Virus record (IMG/VR): IMGVR_UViG_3300009168_000011
Location: 1-60,720 of that record
Length of the DNA: 60,720 bases
DNA from: a virus
Direction: 5' to 3' (one strand)
The translations under genes were made by a program, and so were the position numbers. The notes beneath the pieces are model-generated. The model was not told the origin of the DNA. It made no database searches and was given only the letters and a program-made list of their open reading frames with translations. Shown here in pieces: positions 25,850 to 33,034 of this stretch. Position 1 is the first letter of the stretch, and every line of letters begins with the position of its first letter.

Positions 25850-26540
25850 GAGCCGGGCTCCTTGCCTCTGGGGAATACTCCTCAACACCATCAATGAACA
25901 GCTGCGAAGACGGATCAGCGGTGAGCCGGTAGCTAGCTGACGTGCTCACGTCCGCAACGTAACAAATTGTCGGCCATGCCTCCAGCCGAACTGACGTGCG
26001 GTCCAGCGTCAGCGTAATCGTATCGAGCGCCGCAACGCTGTCGATCAGCGCACGTGTCGGATGCAGCGATATCTGGTCAACCGCAACAGCAACATCGTCG
26101 AGCGCAATCTTGCGGGTGACGCCTGTCGCGTCCTCCACGCCTACCGTGTCGTCGAATATCCGCTCAATGAGCAGCGCCTTGGTGAAGGTGTCGACTGCGC
26201 CCGCGAGATCGTTGAGCGTCCGCGCAAGGGTGATCTGCCGCGAGAAGCTGTCGCTCGTCCCCACGCTGTCGGCCAGCGTCCGCACACGGGCGAGGCTCTT
26301 GGTCAGGGCGTCGACTACCGCCGCCGTGTCTGCGTTCGTACGGATGTAGCTGACCGTGCGGCTGAACCCGTCAACGGCGGTGACCCCGTCGTTGGCCGTC
26401 AGTGCGTTGCCGCCCGCTATCGACACCAAGTCGGTAGCGATGACGCTATCGTTGAGGTTAACTATCCAGTTCTGGGGGGTGCGTGTACCGAAGTTGCCCG
26501 ATATGGGAGCCGAGGAGATCGGGCCGCCGGAGATCGACAT
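25839..26540 (-). CDS. Repeat-containing tail-associated protein
   Basis: A 233-residue protein. Residues 25-195 consist of about eight degenerate 20-residue repeats of the form D-x-V-x-x-x-D-x-F-x-R-x5-R-T. The regular Asp spacing and alternating hydrophobics suggest a beta-solenoid or a calcium-stabilised rod. The C-terminal 35 residues are different and may be the anchor. It overlaps the next gene by 11 bases and lies between the BppU-like gene and the small tail protein, so a fibre shaft role is likely. Confidence 0.7.
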   Translation of the reverse strand: MSISGGPISSAPISGNFGTRTPQNWIVNLNDSVIATDLVSIAGGNALTANDGVTAVDGFSRTVSYIRTNADTAAVVDALTKSLARVRTLADSVGTSDSFSRQITLARTLNDLAGAVDTFTKALLIERIFDDTVGVEDATGVTRKIALDDVAVAVDQISLHPTRALIDSVAALDTITLTLDRTSVRLEAWPTICYVADVSTSASYRLTADPSSQLFIDGVEEYSPEARSPAHAE

Positions 26541-26553
26541 GCCACTCCTCCCT

Positions 26554-26931
26554 CTAGGCGAACGTCTCGCGGACTACGAACTGGATACGATCCTGCACCG
26601 TCAGGATGAAATTGTCCTCATGTATCGACACCTCGCCCTCATATTGTCCGGGCTTGACGTTGAGCGCGTTGACCGGCCAATCGAACCGCACGAGCCCGCC
26701 CTCGCCGGGCAGCCCCTCACCGGGGTCGATCTCACCCGAACAGGACGGCACGCCGGGCAGCTTCACGCCGAGGATTGTTTGCAGTGTGTCAATCGTTCCT
26801 ACCTGCCGAAACTTCATGTATGGCAGGACTGCCGGATCACTGAGATTGACCGGCCCCGTATTCTCGTCGCTGATCGCGGCGACAACACTGGGCTGGGTAT
26901 CTCCAGCCATGAGGCGGATGCGGCACGCCAT
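26554..26931 (-). CDS. Immunoglobulin-like baseplate/tail protein (BppU N-terminal type)
   Basis: A 125-residue protein starting at the ATG at 26931, one base after the upstream stop. It shows the pattern of the BppU_N-like domain: D-T-Q-P-S-V-V-A-A-I, G-P-V-N-L-S-D-P at the start, G-G-L-V-R-F-D-W in the middle, and K-P-G-Q-Y-E-G-E-V before the end. These domains attach receptor-binding proteins to the tail. The whole gene is just this domain. Confidence 0.7.
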   Translation of the reverse strand: MACRIRLMAGDTQPSVVAAISDENTGPVNLSDPAVLPYMKFRQVGTIDTLQTILGVKLPGVPSCSGEIDPGEGLPGEGGLVRFDWPVNALNVKPGQYEGEVSIHEDNFILTVQDRIQFVVRETFA

Positions 26932-26932
26932 C

Positions 26933-27580
26933 TCAGTCCATCCTGTTGGGGCGTACGACCAGCGTCGCCCGAGTGAGGCCCCGGTTACGGTCGGCGCGGG
27001 CGGACCCGACTGCGCCGTAGTACATGCGCCGGAACTTGGTTGCCTGATCATCGTCCGAGAACGACTGGTTGGGTATCTCGTGCAGCCGCGCCCGCGCGCC
27101 GTACGAGAGTGCATCGCCGTAACGATCCCACAGTTCGCCCGGCAAACCTGTCGCGTCCCGTGACGGGCGAAGCGCCAGCGTCGTGTGGATCAGCGACCCG
27201 CCCGCCTGCACCGTCGACGGCGATGGCAGGAGCAGCAGAGTGCACGGCTCCTGCTGGCTGAAGTAGGCCGGTCCCCCGGTCGACATCAGCCAGTAGCGCC
27301 GCGACATCAGCTGCACCGTATCCTCCCCGAGCGGCTGCAGTTCATTGCCGTCGTACCAAGCCTGATGAACCCGGACCAGCACCGCGCCCTTCGGCACGTC
27401 AAGCTCGTAGTCCGAGATGCCCTGCTCCGCCGGGATCGCCACCGAGTTGTACAGCCACGCGTGGGTCTTCTCGAAGAAGTCCACCGCTGTCGACTTGAGC
27501 GCCTCGGTAACCGCAAGCTCCGGCGCATCCGGCACGTAAGGCCGGACCAGCGCATACATCTCGTCCCAGCGCTTGATCAT
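26933..27580 (-). CDS. Head-tail adaptor or tube-proximal protein
   Basis: A 215-residue protein starting by ATGA overlap with the upstream gene. It is mostly helical at the N-terminus with a central beta region (Y-E-L-D-V-P-K-G-A-V-L-V-R-V), a pattern of small podovirus head-completion or tube proteins. With the 226-aa gene before it, it forms a pair directly after the coat gene, the usual place of adaptors. No catalytic motif is seen. Confidence 0.6.
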   Translation of the reverse strand: MIKRWDEMYALVRPYVPDAPELAVTEALKSTAVDFFEKTHAWLYNSVAIPAEQGISDYELDVPKGAVLVRVHQAWYDGNELQPLGEDTVQLMSRRYWLMSTGGPAYFSQQEPCTLLLLPSPSTVQAGGSLIHTTLALRPSRDATGLPGELWDRYGDALSYGARARLHEIPNQSFSDDDQATKFRRMYYGAVGSARADRNRGLTRATLVVRPNRMD

Positions 27581-28257
27581 CTGGCCGTGGCCTTCATCGA
27601 CGGGTCAACAAGACCGAGTTGCAGGTTGGGGTTGGCTGCCAATTGTGTCGTCTCTCCCGTTTGCATGAAGCCCATGAAGGACTGCAGGAAGTTGGTCGCC
27701 AGCTGCAGCCCCGCAGCGAAGTCGCTGTCTTTCGAGTGCATCCGGTACAGCAGGTAGTCGAGCAGCGCCGTCTGGTAGAGCGGCTGCACGGTGATGTCGT
27801 TATCCACAGCCACGAGTTCGGGCGGGTCAGCGGCGTAAATCAGCTGCACCTTCCCCTTGCCGTTGTTCGGCGGCCATACGTAGAAATTGAGCGGCTCGGC
27901 GGGATCATACACATAGTTGCGCACAGTCTGCGCCGGGCAATGCAGGTGCCAATCCGGGTCGGAGGTATCGAGCACCTCGCGGCTGGAAACCCGAACCGCC
28001 CGCCCCGGCGCTTCCGTCGTCGGGTCGACGTTGCGGAGGATCGACAGCAGCATGTACGCGCCAACCGGCAGGACCTGCCTAGTCCCCCCTACGAGCGGTA
28101 CGATGTCGGTCTTGGCCGAGGCGGACGGGGCCATAGCGACGATTGTGCGTTGACCGTCCGAGAGCCAGAGCAATAGCTCGTCGTCCTGCCAACGCATCTT
28201 GCCCACGTCGATGGCCTGTAGTCGGGCACGATTGATGATGGCACTGGCGGCGACCAT
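27577..28257 (-). CDS. Head-tail adaptor, DUF6682-like
   Basis: A 226-residue protein; GGAGGG precedes the ATG at 28257. The order of a helical N-terminus (W-Q-D-D-E-L-L-L-W-L-S-D-G-Q-R-T-I), a central beta domain with Y-V-W-P-P and a helical C-terminus with L-Y-Q-T-A-L-L-D-Y-L-L-Y-R matches the phage adaptor family annotated as DUF6682. It probably binds the portal ring. Position directly after the major coat gene supports this. Confidence 0.7.
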   Translation of the reverse strand: MVAASAIINRARLQAIDVGKMRWQDDELLLWLSDGQRTIVAMAPSASAKTDIVPLVGGTRQVLPVGAYMLLSILRNVDPTTEAPGRAVRVSSREVLDTSDPDWHLHCPAQTVRNYVYDPAEPLNFYVWPPNNGKGKVQLIYAADPPELVAVDNDITVQPLYQTALLDYLLYRMHSKDSDFAAGLQLATNFLQSFMGFMQTGETTQLAANPNLQLGLVDPSMKATAR

Positions 28258-28320
28258 AAGCCCTCCACAGGTATGAGGAGAGCAATTCCGGTGCCGCCGT
28301 CAATGCTCCCCTCACCCTCT

Positions 28321-29277
28321 TTACCGGGTAACGATCCCCAGTACGAGCGCTTGCGGCTTGATGGTCTTGCGACCATAGACGCACAGGCCACGCACCAGCG
28401 TGCCGAAATCGGTCGGGTTGGGAAGGCTCTCAACCTTGTCGATCTGGCTCGCCCACGTGATCGCCATTTTGTGACCACCGAGCATTGCCTCGCGAGCAAC
28501 TGCACCGGCATTGACAGTGCCGTCGAAGTTGAACCCGGCGAGGCCCTGCGGCATCAGGTTCGACACGTAGATCGTGAACCGATCAATCATGCCGATCTTG
28601 CCGTTGCGGATCGTCGACTGGGCATCACCCGTCAGGTACGCCTGCTTCAGTTCGGAGTTCACCAGCGTGTTGCGAACGCGCGGGGAGACCAGCAGCCAAC
28701 GGTCCGTCTCCGGCACGTTCTGCTCGTCGAGCGCCGCCGCCATCGAGGTGATCAGCCCGACAATGGTATCCTTGTTCAGCGCAATCGGAACCGCGTCGGT
28801 GCCCAGCGAATAGCCGCTGGAAATCTGACCAGCCGTGCCGCCCATGTTCTTCGGGTCGGCGGTGCCGACCACGTACTTCAGGGCTTCGCGGTCAATGGCG
28901 ATGGCCATCTGCTTCGACGCGTCGTTGGTGAACATGTCCATCAGGTTCGGGGCCGACTGGACCTCGTACACGTCGGAGATGTTGACGCCGAAATAGTTGC
29001 CCTTGTCGATATCCATCTCGACCTTGTTCGGGGCGAGCACCTCGTACACGAGGTTCTGGCCGACCGTGTACGGATTGATGGAAACGGACGGAGCCTGCAG
29101 CATGATGATCTTGTCACCCATGCTCTTGATCTCGCCCTCGTAGTCGGTGTTGGCGATCTCGCCGAACACCGTCGTGGCGTACAGCTTAACGATCAGCTTC
29201 GACGACCAGAGCGTGGGAATGAACGTGCCCGAATATGCGGGGGTAGTGTTCTGCGGGGATTGTACCGGATACGGCAT
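28321..29277 (-). CDS. Major capsid protein, P22-coat-like
   Basis: A 318-residue protein. I choose the ATG at 29277 rather than 29289, because GGAGGG lies four bases before it. The sequence is of the HK97-fold type closest in style to P22-like coat: F-I-P-T-L-W-S-S-K-L near the N-terminal arm, G-D-K-I-I-M-L-Q-A-P in the E-loop region, K-Q-M-A-I-A-I-D-R-E in the long spine helix and L-L-V-S-P-R-V-R at a P-domain strand. It has its own promoter at 29381-29409 and a leader of about 95 bases, which fits high expression. Confidence 0.88.
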   Translation of the reverse strand: MPYPVQSPQNTTPAYSGTFIPTLWSSKLIVKLYATTVFGEIANTDYEGEIKSMGDKIIMLQAPSVSINPYTVGQNLVYEVLAPNKVEMDIDKGNYFGVNISDVYEVQSAPNLMDMFTNDASKQMAIAIDREALKYVVGTADPKNMGGTAGQISSGYSLGTDAVPIALNKDTIVGLITSMAAALDEQNVPETDRWLLVSPRVRNTLVNSELKQAYLTGDAQSTIRNGKIGMIDRFTIYVSNLMPQGLAGFNFDGTVNAGAVAREAMLGGHKMAITWASQIDKVESLPNPTDFGTLVRGLCVYGRKTIKPQALVLGIVTR

Positions 29278-29380
29278 GACACCCTCCATGGGTCAGGTTG
29301 GGATGGAGATGGATGGGGTCGCCGTGTCGGCGGTATCCCGTGTGTCGTGCGCCCGCAGGGTCTGCTCCGATGTGGCCAGC

Positions 29381-29409
29381 ACTATAGCTCTGGCGTTTCG
29401 GTCGCGCAA
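29381..29409 (-). promoter_or_regulatory. Sigma70-type promoter for the major capsid gene
   Basis: On the - strand: TTGCGC (29404-29409), 17-bp spacer, TATAGT (29381-29386). It lies in the 149-bp gap between the divergent coat gene and the gene at 29427; the rest of that gap holds no other clear element. Confidence 0.5.
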
Positions 29410-29426
29410 TATGCTAGTTAACAGGT

Positions 29427-29666
29427 GTGCCGACCGTCACTAAACTTTCTCAGGATGAGCTTGTCGCCATGGAGGCGCTGTCACGCATAGACGCGTGGCG
29501 GGTCGTTGCGGCCCGCATCCACCGCGAGGTCGACGCGATCAAGTTCAACCTCTCCACCGTCCCCGACGTCGACAGGTTGCGACAGCTGCAGGGCAGCGCG
29601 CAGGCACTGGAAGGTTTACTCTCCGAGGTTAACGGCGCACGGGATACTCTACGAAAGTTGGGATGA
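29427..29666 (+). CDS. Small helical protein upstream of scaffold-like gene
   Basis: A 79-residue helical, charged protein with a GTG start and no good ribosome binding site; the ATG at 29469 (residue 15) is an alternative start. Heptad-like spacing (V-D-R-L-R-Q-L-Q, A-L-E-G-L-L) suggests a coiled coil. It is the first gene of the inverted + strand block and lies four bases before the scaffold-like gene. No family is recognised. Confidence 0.6.
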   Translation: MPTVTKLSQDELVAMEALSRIDAWRVVAARIHREVDAIKFNLSTVPDVDRLRQLQGSAQALEGLLSEVNGARDTLRKLG

Positions 29667-29670
29667 AACG

Positions 29671-30669
29671 ATGCCTCCGAAACACGTCGAAGAAGCCAAG
29701 CGCATCGCCGAGGAACACGATGCCGAAGTCGCGGGACAGCCAGCAGCTGGAACGGAAGGCACGGCTGAGAAGGCTGGTAATGGAGCACCTCCGCCTGCAC
29801 CTGAGCCTGCGCCACAGCAGGCTCCAGACCTTACGCCTCCGCCCCCCGGCGACGACGGCGACTGGCAGCAGAAGTACCAGACCCTAAAGGGCAAGTTCGA
29901 CAGCGAGGTCCCCCGTCTCAGCGGCGAACTGCGCGAGACGCGCGGACAACTCAACGAGGTCCTCAACCGGCTCGACCAGATGCAGCCGCCGCAGCCGCAA
30001 GCGCAGCCTGCGCCCGAGGCACCGCTGGTCACCGACGAGGACATCGAGAACTTCGGCCCGGAACTGGCGGACTTCATCCGCCGCCAAGCCACGGTGGTGG
30101 CAAGCGGCATGACCGCCGGATTACGGGAGGAGAACGCAACCCTCCGGCAGCAGGTCGAACAGGTCGGGGCCACCACCGGACAGGTACAGGTCGACCGTTA
30201 CCTCACACGATTGAGGGAACTGGTGCCCGACTACGAGACGATCAATGTCGATCAGGGGTTTTTGAATTGGCTGGGCGAGATGGACCCGATGGCCGGAGTA
30301 CCCCGGCAGGCGTTCCTCAACACTGCGTTCGAGGCACGCGATCCGGACCGTACCGCAACGCTGTTCAATTCCTACAAGGAGCAGGCTGGCATTACCCCCC
30401 GTCAGCCTGCTCCGACGCCGCCCGCTCCCCAACCGCAGCCCGGCAACGGCGCTGTCCCAGCCGGACTGGAGACCCAGATATCGCCGGGCTCGGGAAGTGG
30501 CGGCGGTGTCCCGCAGGGCGGCACTGCCGACCAGATTTGGACCGCAGCCGACATCCGCAACTTCACCAACGACATCCTGCGCGGGACCTACAGGGGTCGC
30601 GAGGGCGAGCAGGAGGCTATACAGAACGCCATCGACAGTGCGATACTGGACGGCAGGGTTCGCGCGTAG
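29671..30669 (+). CDS. Putative scaffolding protein
   Basis: A 332-residue protein with an acidic, Pro/Gln-rich disordered N-terminal third, a central coiled coil (T-L-K-G-K-F-D-S-E-V..., L-R-E-E-N-A-T-L-R-Q-Q-V-E-Q-V) and a helical C-terminal tail with W-T-A-A-D-I-R-N-F-T-N-D-I. This layout is typical of scaffolding proteins, which assemble the procapsid and leave it. The place between coat and terminase fits, but it is on the opposite strand from both, which is unusual. GGGA lies eight bases before the ATG. Confidence 0.7.
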   Translation: MPPKHVEEAKRIAEEHDAEVAGQPAAGTEGTAEKAGNGAPPPAPEPAPQQAPDLTPPPPGDDGDWQQKYQTLKGKFDSEVPRLSGELRETRGQLNEVLNRLDQMQPPQPQAQPAPEAPLVTDEDIENFGPELADFIRRQATVVASGMTAGLREENATLRQQVEQVGATTGQVQVDRYLTRLRELVPDYETINVDQGFLNWLGEMDPMAGVPRQAFLNTAFEARDPDRTATLFNSYKEQAGITPRQPAPTPPAPQPQPGNGAVPAGLETQISPGSGSGGGVPQGGTADQIWTAADIRNFTNDILRGTYRGREGEQEAIQNAIDSAILDGRVRA

Positions 30670-30678
30670 GAGGCTGAC

Positions 30679-30813
30679 ATGCCGTTGAAAAAGGGCAAGT
30701 CGAACAAGACCGTCGGCGACAACATCAAGGAGATGGTCAAGGCTGGCCATCCCCAGAAGCAGGCAGTCGCCGCAGCATTGAGGCAGGCCGGAAAATCGAA
30801 GAAGACGAAGTAG
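30679..30813 (+). CDS. Small basic protein, DUF6496-like
   Basis: A 44-residue Lys-rich protein preceded by AGGAG. The pattern [18 protein letters not shown] followed by a basic end matches small phage proteins annotated DUF6496 that lie beside structural genes. The helix-forming centre and positive charge suggest binding of nucleic acid or an acidic partner such as the scaffold N-terminus. Confidence 0.75.
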   Translation: MPLKKGKSNKTVGDNIKEMVKAGHPQKQAVAAALRQAGKSKKTK

Positions 30814-30830
30814 CCTTCCGGGTCGCCCCG

Positions 30831-31235
30831 ATGGGCCCCGGAGCATTGGGTCCTGCGGACCCGATGGTGACGCTTGATAGTCTCGACGATCAGGCGTTCA
30901 CCCAGCTGTGCTCCGACGACCCGCGTCAGGCCCGCGAACTGGTGCGCGGCCTCGCCCTCAAGATATCCCCCGACGCCCTGATGGTCATGTACCGCAAGCT
31001 GACCGCCAACGAGACCGCACCTGCCGAGGTGCTCAAGATGGCAGCGGAGATATTCTCCATCGCTGGCGTCAGGCAGGGGCCGCAGGCCGGGGACGGCACG
31101 GTCGAGCCGAAGTTCACAATTTCTATTAACCTAGGGCAGCAACCCCAGTCTATTCCGCCCATGATTGACATGAAGGTAGTACCCGCGCACGCCTATCCGG
31201 CGTTTGACGAAATAGTACTCGGAAAGGAAGAATGA
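30831..31235 (+). CDS. Small capsid-block protein, function unknown
   Basis: A 134-residue protein. The first ATG has no clear ribosome binding site; residue 12 is another possible start. Residues 15-85 are helical with a clear amphipathic pattern (L-V-R-G-L-A-L-K-I-S, L-M-V-M-Y-R-K-L-T), followed by a beta-rich tail. A helical DNA-binding terminase small subunit would have about this length and lie near this position, but I see no decisive motif. Confidence 0.65.
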   Translation: MGPGALGPADPMVTLDSLDDQAFTQLCSDDPRQARELVRGLALKISPDALMVMYRKLTANETAPAEVLKMAAEIFSIAGVRQGPQAGDGTVEPKFTISINLGQQPQSIPPMIDMKVVPAHAYPAFDEIVLGKEE

Positions 31236-31534
31236 TCATGGGCAAAGACACACGCGCTGAGAGTGGTGGCGGACCTCCCTTGGGTGGCGGCGAGCCCGCC
31301 CCGCCGCTGGCGGAGGAGCCCCCCGTTGCATCGCCGCTGCTCAACCTGACCCCCATCGAACTCAGGGACGGTGAGTATGCCTTCATCGATGTGCGCTCGG
31401 TGATCGGCATCTACCCGCTGGACAGCGGCACGGTGACGGTGATCACGACCGGCGGCGCGTTCGACGTGTCCGGCACGCCCCAAGCCATCTACGACATGCT
31501 GGTGGCGGCAGCCTCGGTAGCCGAGGAACGCTAG
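31232..31534 (+). CDS. Small protein at end of inverted block, function unknown
   Basis: A 100-residue protein with GGAAAGGA upstream; it can start at 31232 (ATGA overlap) or 31238. The first 35 residues are Gly/Pro-rich and disordered; the rest is a small alpha/beta domain (G-E-Y-A-F-I-D-V, V-I-G-I-Y-P-L, V-T-V-I-T-T-G-G-A-F-D-V). Its stop codon overlaps the stop of the convergent terminase gene. Confidence 0.65.
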   Translation: MIMGKDTRAESGGGPPLGGGEPAPPLAEEPPVASPLLNLTPIELRDGEYAFIDVRSVIGIYPLDSGTVTVITTGGAFDVSGTPQAIYDMLVAAASVAEER

Positions 31535-33033
31535 GTCCAGCCAGCAGCGGAGGCCAGTTCCACTGGCTTCGCCGCGACCTGCGCCTTCGACCCGAACACC
31601 GCCCCGCCCGAAGCGTTGACGGCTGCGTACTGCAGCGCCTCGCAGACGTGGCTCCACTGGTTCTTCTCGGGCAGCACGCTGGTCTCGCCAACCTTGTTGA
31701 TCTTGTAGCGGTAGCGCCCGGCCAGCCCGGCGATCAGCACCACGCAGCTGGGGTCGATCAGCAGCGCCGCCTTCTGGTCGATCTGCCGGGCGAGGAAGTA
31801 GTCGACCGCCGACACACGCCCGACGATGGCGTTGGTGAAGGCCGGGCGGGTGCGGTAGCCAGCGCCGATGAAGATGTCGACCACCGACCGCTCGTCAGTC
31901 TCCGCTCGCTTCGTCGCCGCCGGATCGGTGATCACGATCACCGGGCAGCCGTTGAACCTCGGCGTCGCCAGCAGCGGGCGGAGGTGTTCGTTGATCATGC
32001 GCAGTGCGCCGCTGTCCCGAGTGGTGATCTCTGCATGGGTGATGAGGCGATGGCCGGGGTGTAGCTGGTTGATGGTGCATGCCGGTGTCAGTCCTGCGTC
32101 AACGCCGATGATCAGCGGATAGGCCGGGTCACGGATAACCTCTGTCGTCGACTTGGCTACGTGGAAGTCGCGCCGGAAGCCGGGCCATACCGGCTTGCCG
32201 GAGAGGGTGCGACCGAACTTGTTGTGGATGTAGATATCGATCCACTCCTGAGACTTACCCTCCATCAGGTTCTCGTAATAATTCGCCGGGAGGTACTGCC
32301 TCCAGTCCGCCTCGGGGCTCAGGCCCGACGGCTGGATGAACACGTCCATGTTGCCGGGCGGCTCGCTCAGTATCCCCTCCCAGTAAGAGCCCTCGTCGGG
32401 CGGGTTGGTCGAGCCGAACACCTGCCCGAGTTCCCGGCCAAGTTCGTCGACGCATCCGGATATCGGCTCGCCGCGCACGTTCACTCCCCACTCGGGGCGG
32501 TGCGGCACCAGCATCGCGTCGGGGTAGCGGCCAACGCGTCCCTGCAGGGCCTCGAACACCGAGCGGTCGATCTCCCTGAACTCGTCCATGAAGGCGAACG
32601 ACAGCTGCAGGGACAACAGGCGGCGAACGTCGGCGGCATCGTCCAGCCCGCGAAACAGGACCGCGACCTCGACCGGTATCCCGTCGTTGCCCATGTAGTT
32701 AAGCTCGAACCGCTTCTCGGTCCTCCACCAAGTCCCTGCTGTTCCATCCGGGAATTGGCGGAGCCAGTCGGGGATGGTCGCATCCGCGAGCATCGCGGCG
32801 GTGTTGCGGACTATGGCGCAGCGCGCTTGTCTTACGCCGTGCACGGATGGCGTCACCAACGAGGCCAGCAGCGGGACCTTCATCAGTGACGCCAAGGTCT
32901 TGCCCGACCCGAGGGGACCGACCTGCAGGTCGACGAACTTGCGCGACAGCAGGTAGGGTTCGAGCGAACCCACTGGCGTGTAGTTGATCCCCGTGGTTTT
33001 GGGGGGCAGGGGCGGCTGCGGGGCGGTGGCCAT
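31531..33033 (-). CDS. Terminase large subunit
   Basis: A 500-residue DNA-packaging motor. The ATPase domain has the Walker A motif G-P-L-G-S-G-K-T at 39-46 and Walker B with D150/E151 (F-A-F-M-D-E-F). The C-terminal RuvC/RNase H-like nuclease has D312 in I-I-G-V-D-A-G and D370 in V-I-T-D-P-A. Length and layout are those of a standard phage terminase. It starts one base after the portal stop and converges on the + strand gene at 31232, sharing bases 31531-31534. Confidence 0.92.
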   Translation of the reverse strand: MATAPQPPLPPKTTGINYTPVGSLEPYLLSRKFVDLQVGPLGSGKTLASLMKVPLLASLVTPSVHGVRQARCAIVRNTAAMLADATIPDWLRQFPDGTAGTWWRTEKRFELNYMGNDGIPVEVAVLFRGLDDAADVRRLLSLQLSFAFMDEFREIDRSVFEALQGRVGRYPDAMLVPHRPEWGVNVRGEPISGCVDELGRELGQVFGSTNPPDEGSYWEGILSEPPGNMDVFIQPSGLSPEADWRQYLPANYYENLMEGKSQEWIDIYIHNKFGRTLSGKPVWPGFRRDFHVAKSTTEVIRDPAYPLIIGVDAGLTPACTINQLHPGHRLITHAEITTRDSGALRMINEHLRPLLATPRFNGCPVIVITDPAATKRAETDERSVVDIFIGAGYRTRPAFTNAIVGRVSAVDYFLARQIDQKAALLIDPSCVVLIAGLAGRYRYKINKVGETSVLPEKNQWSHVCEALQYAAVNASGGAVFGSKAQVAAKPVELASAAGWT

Positions 33034-33034
33034 G

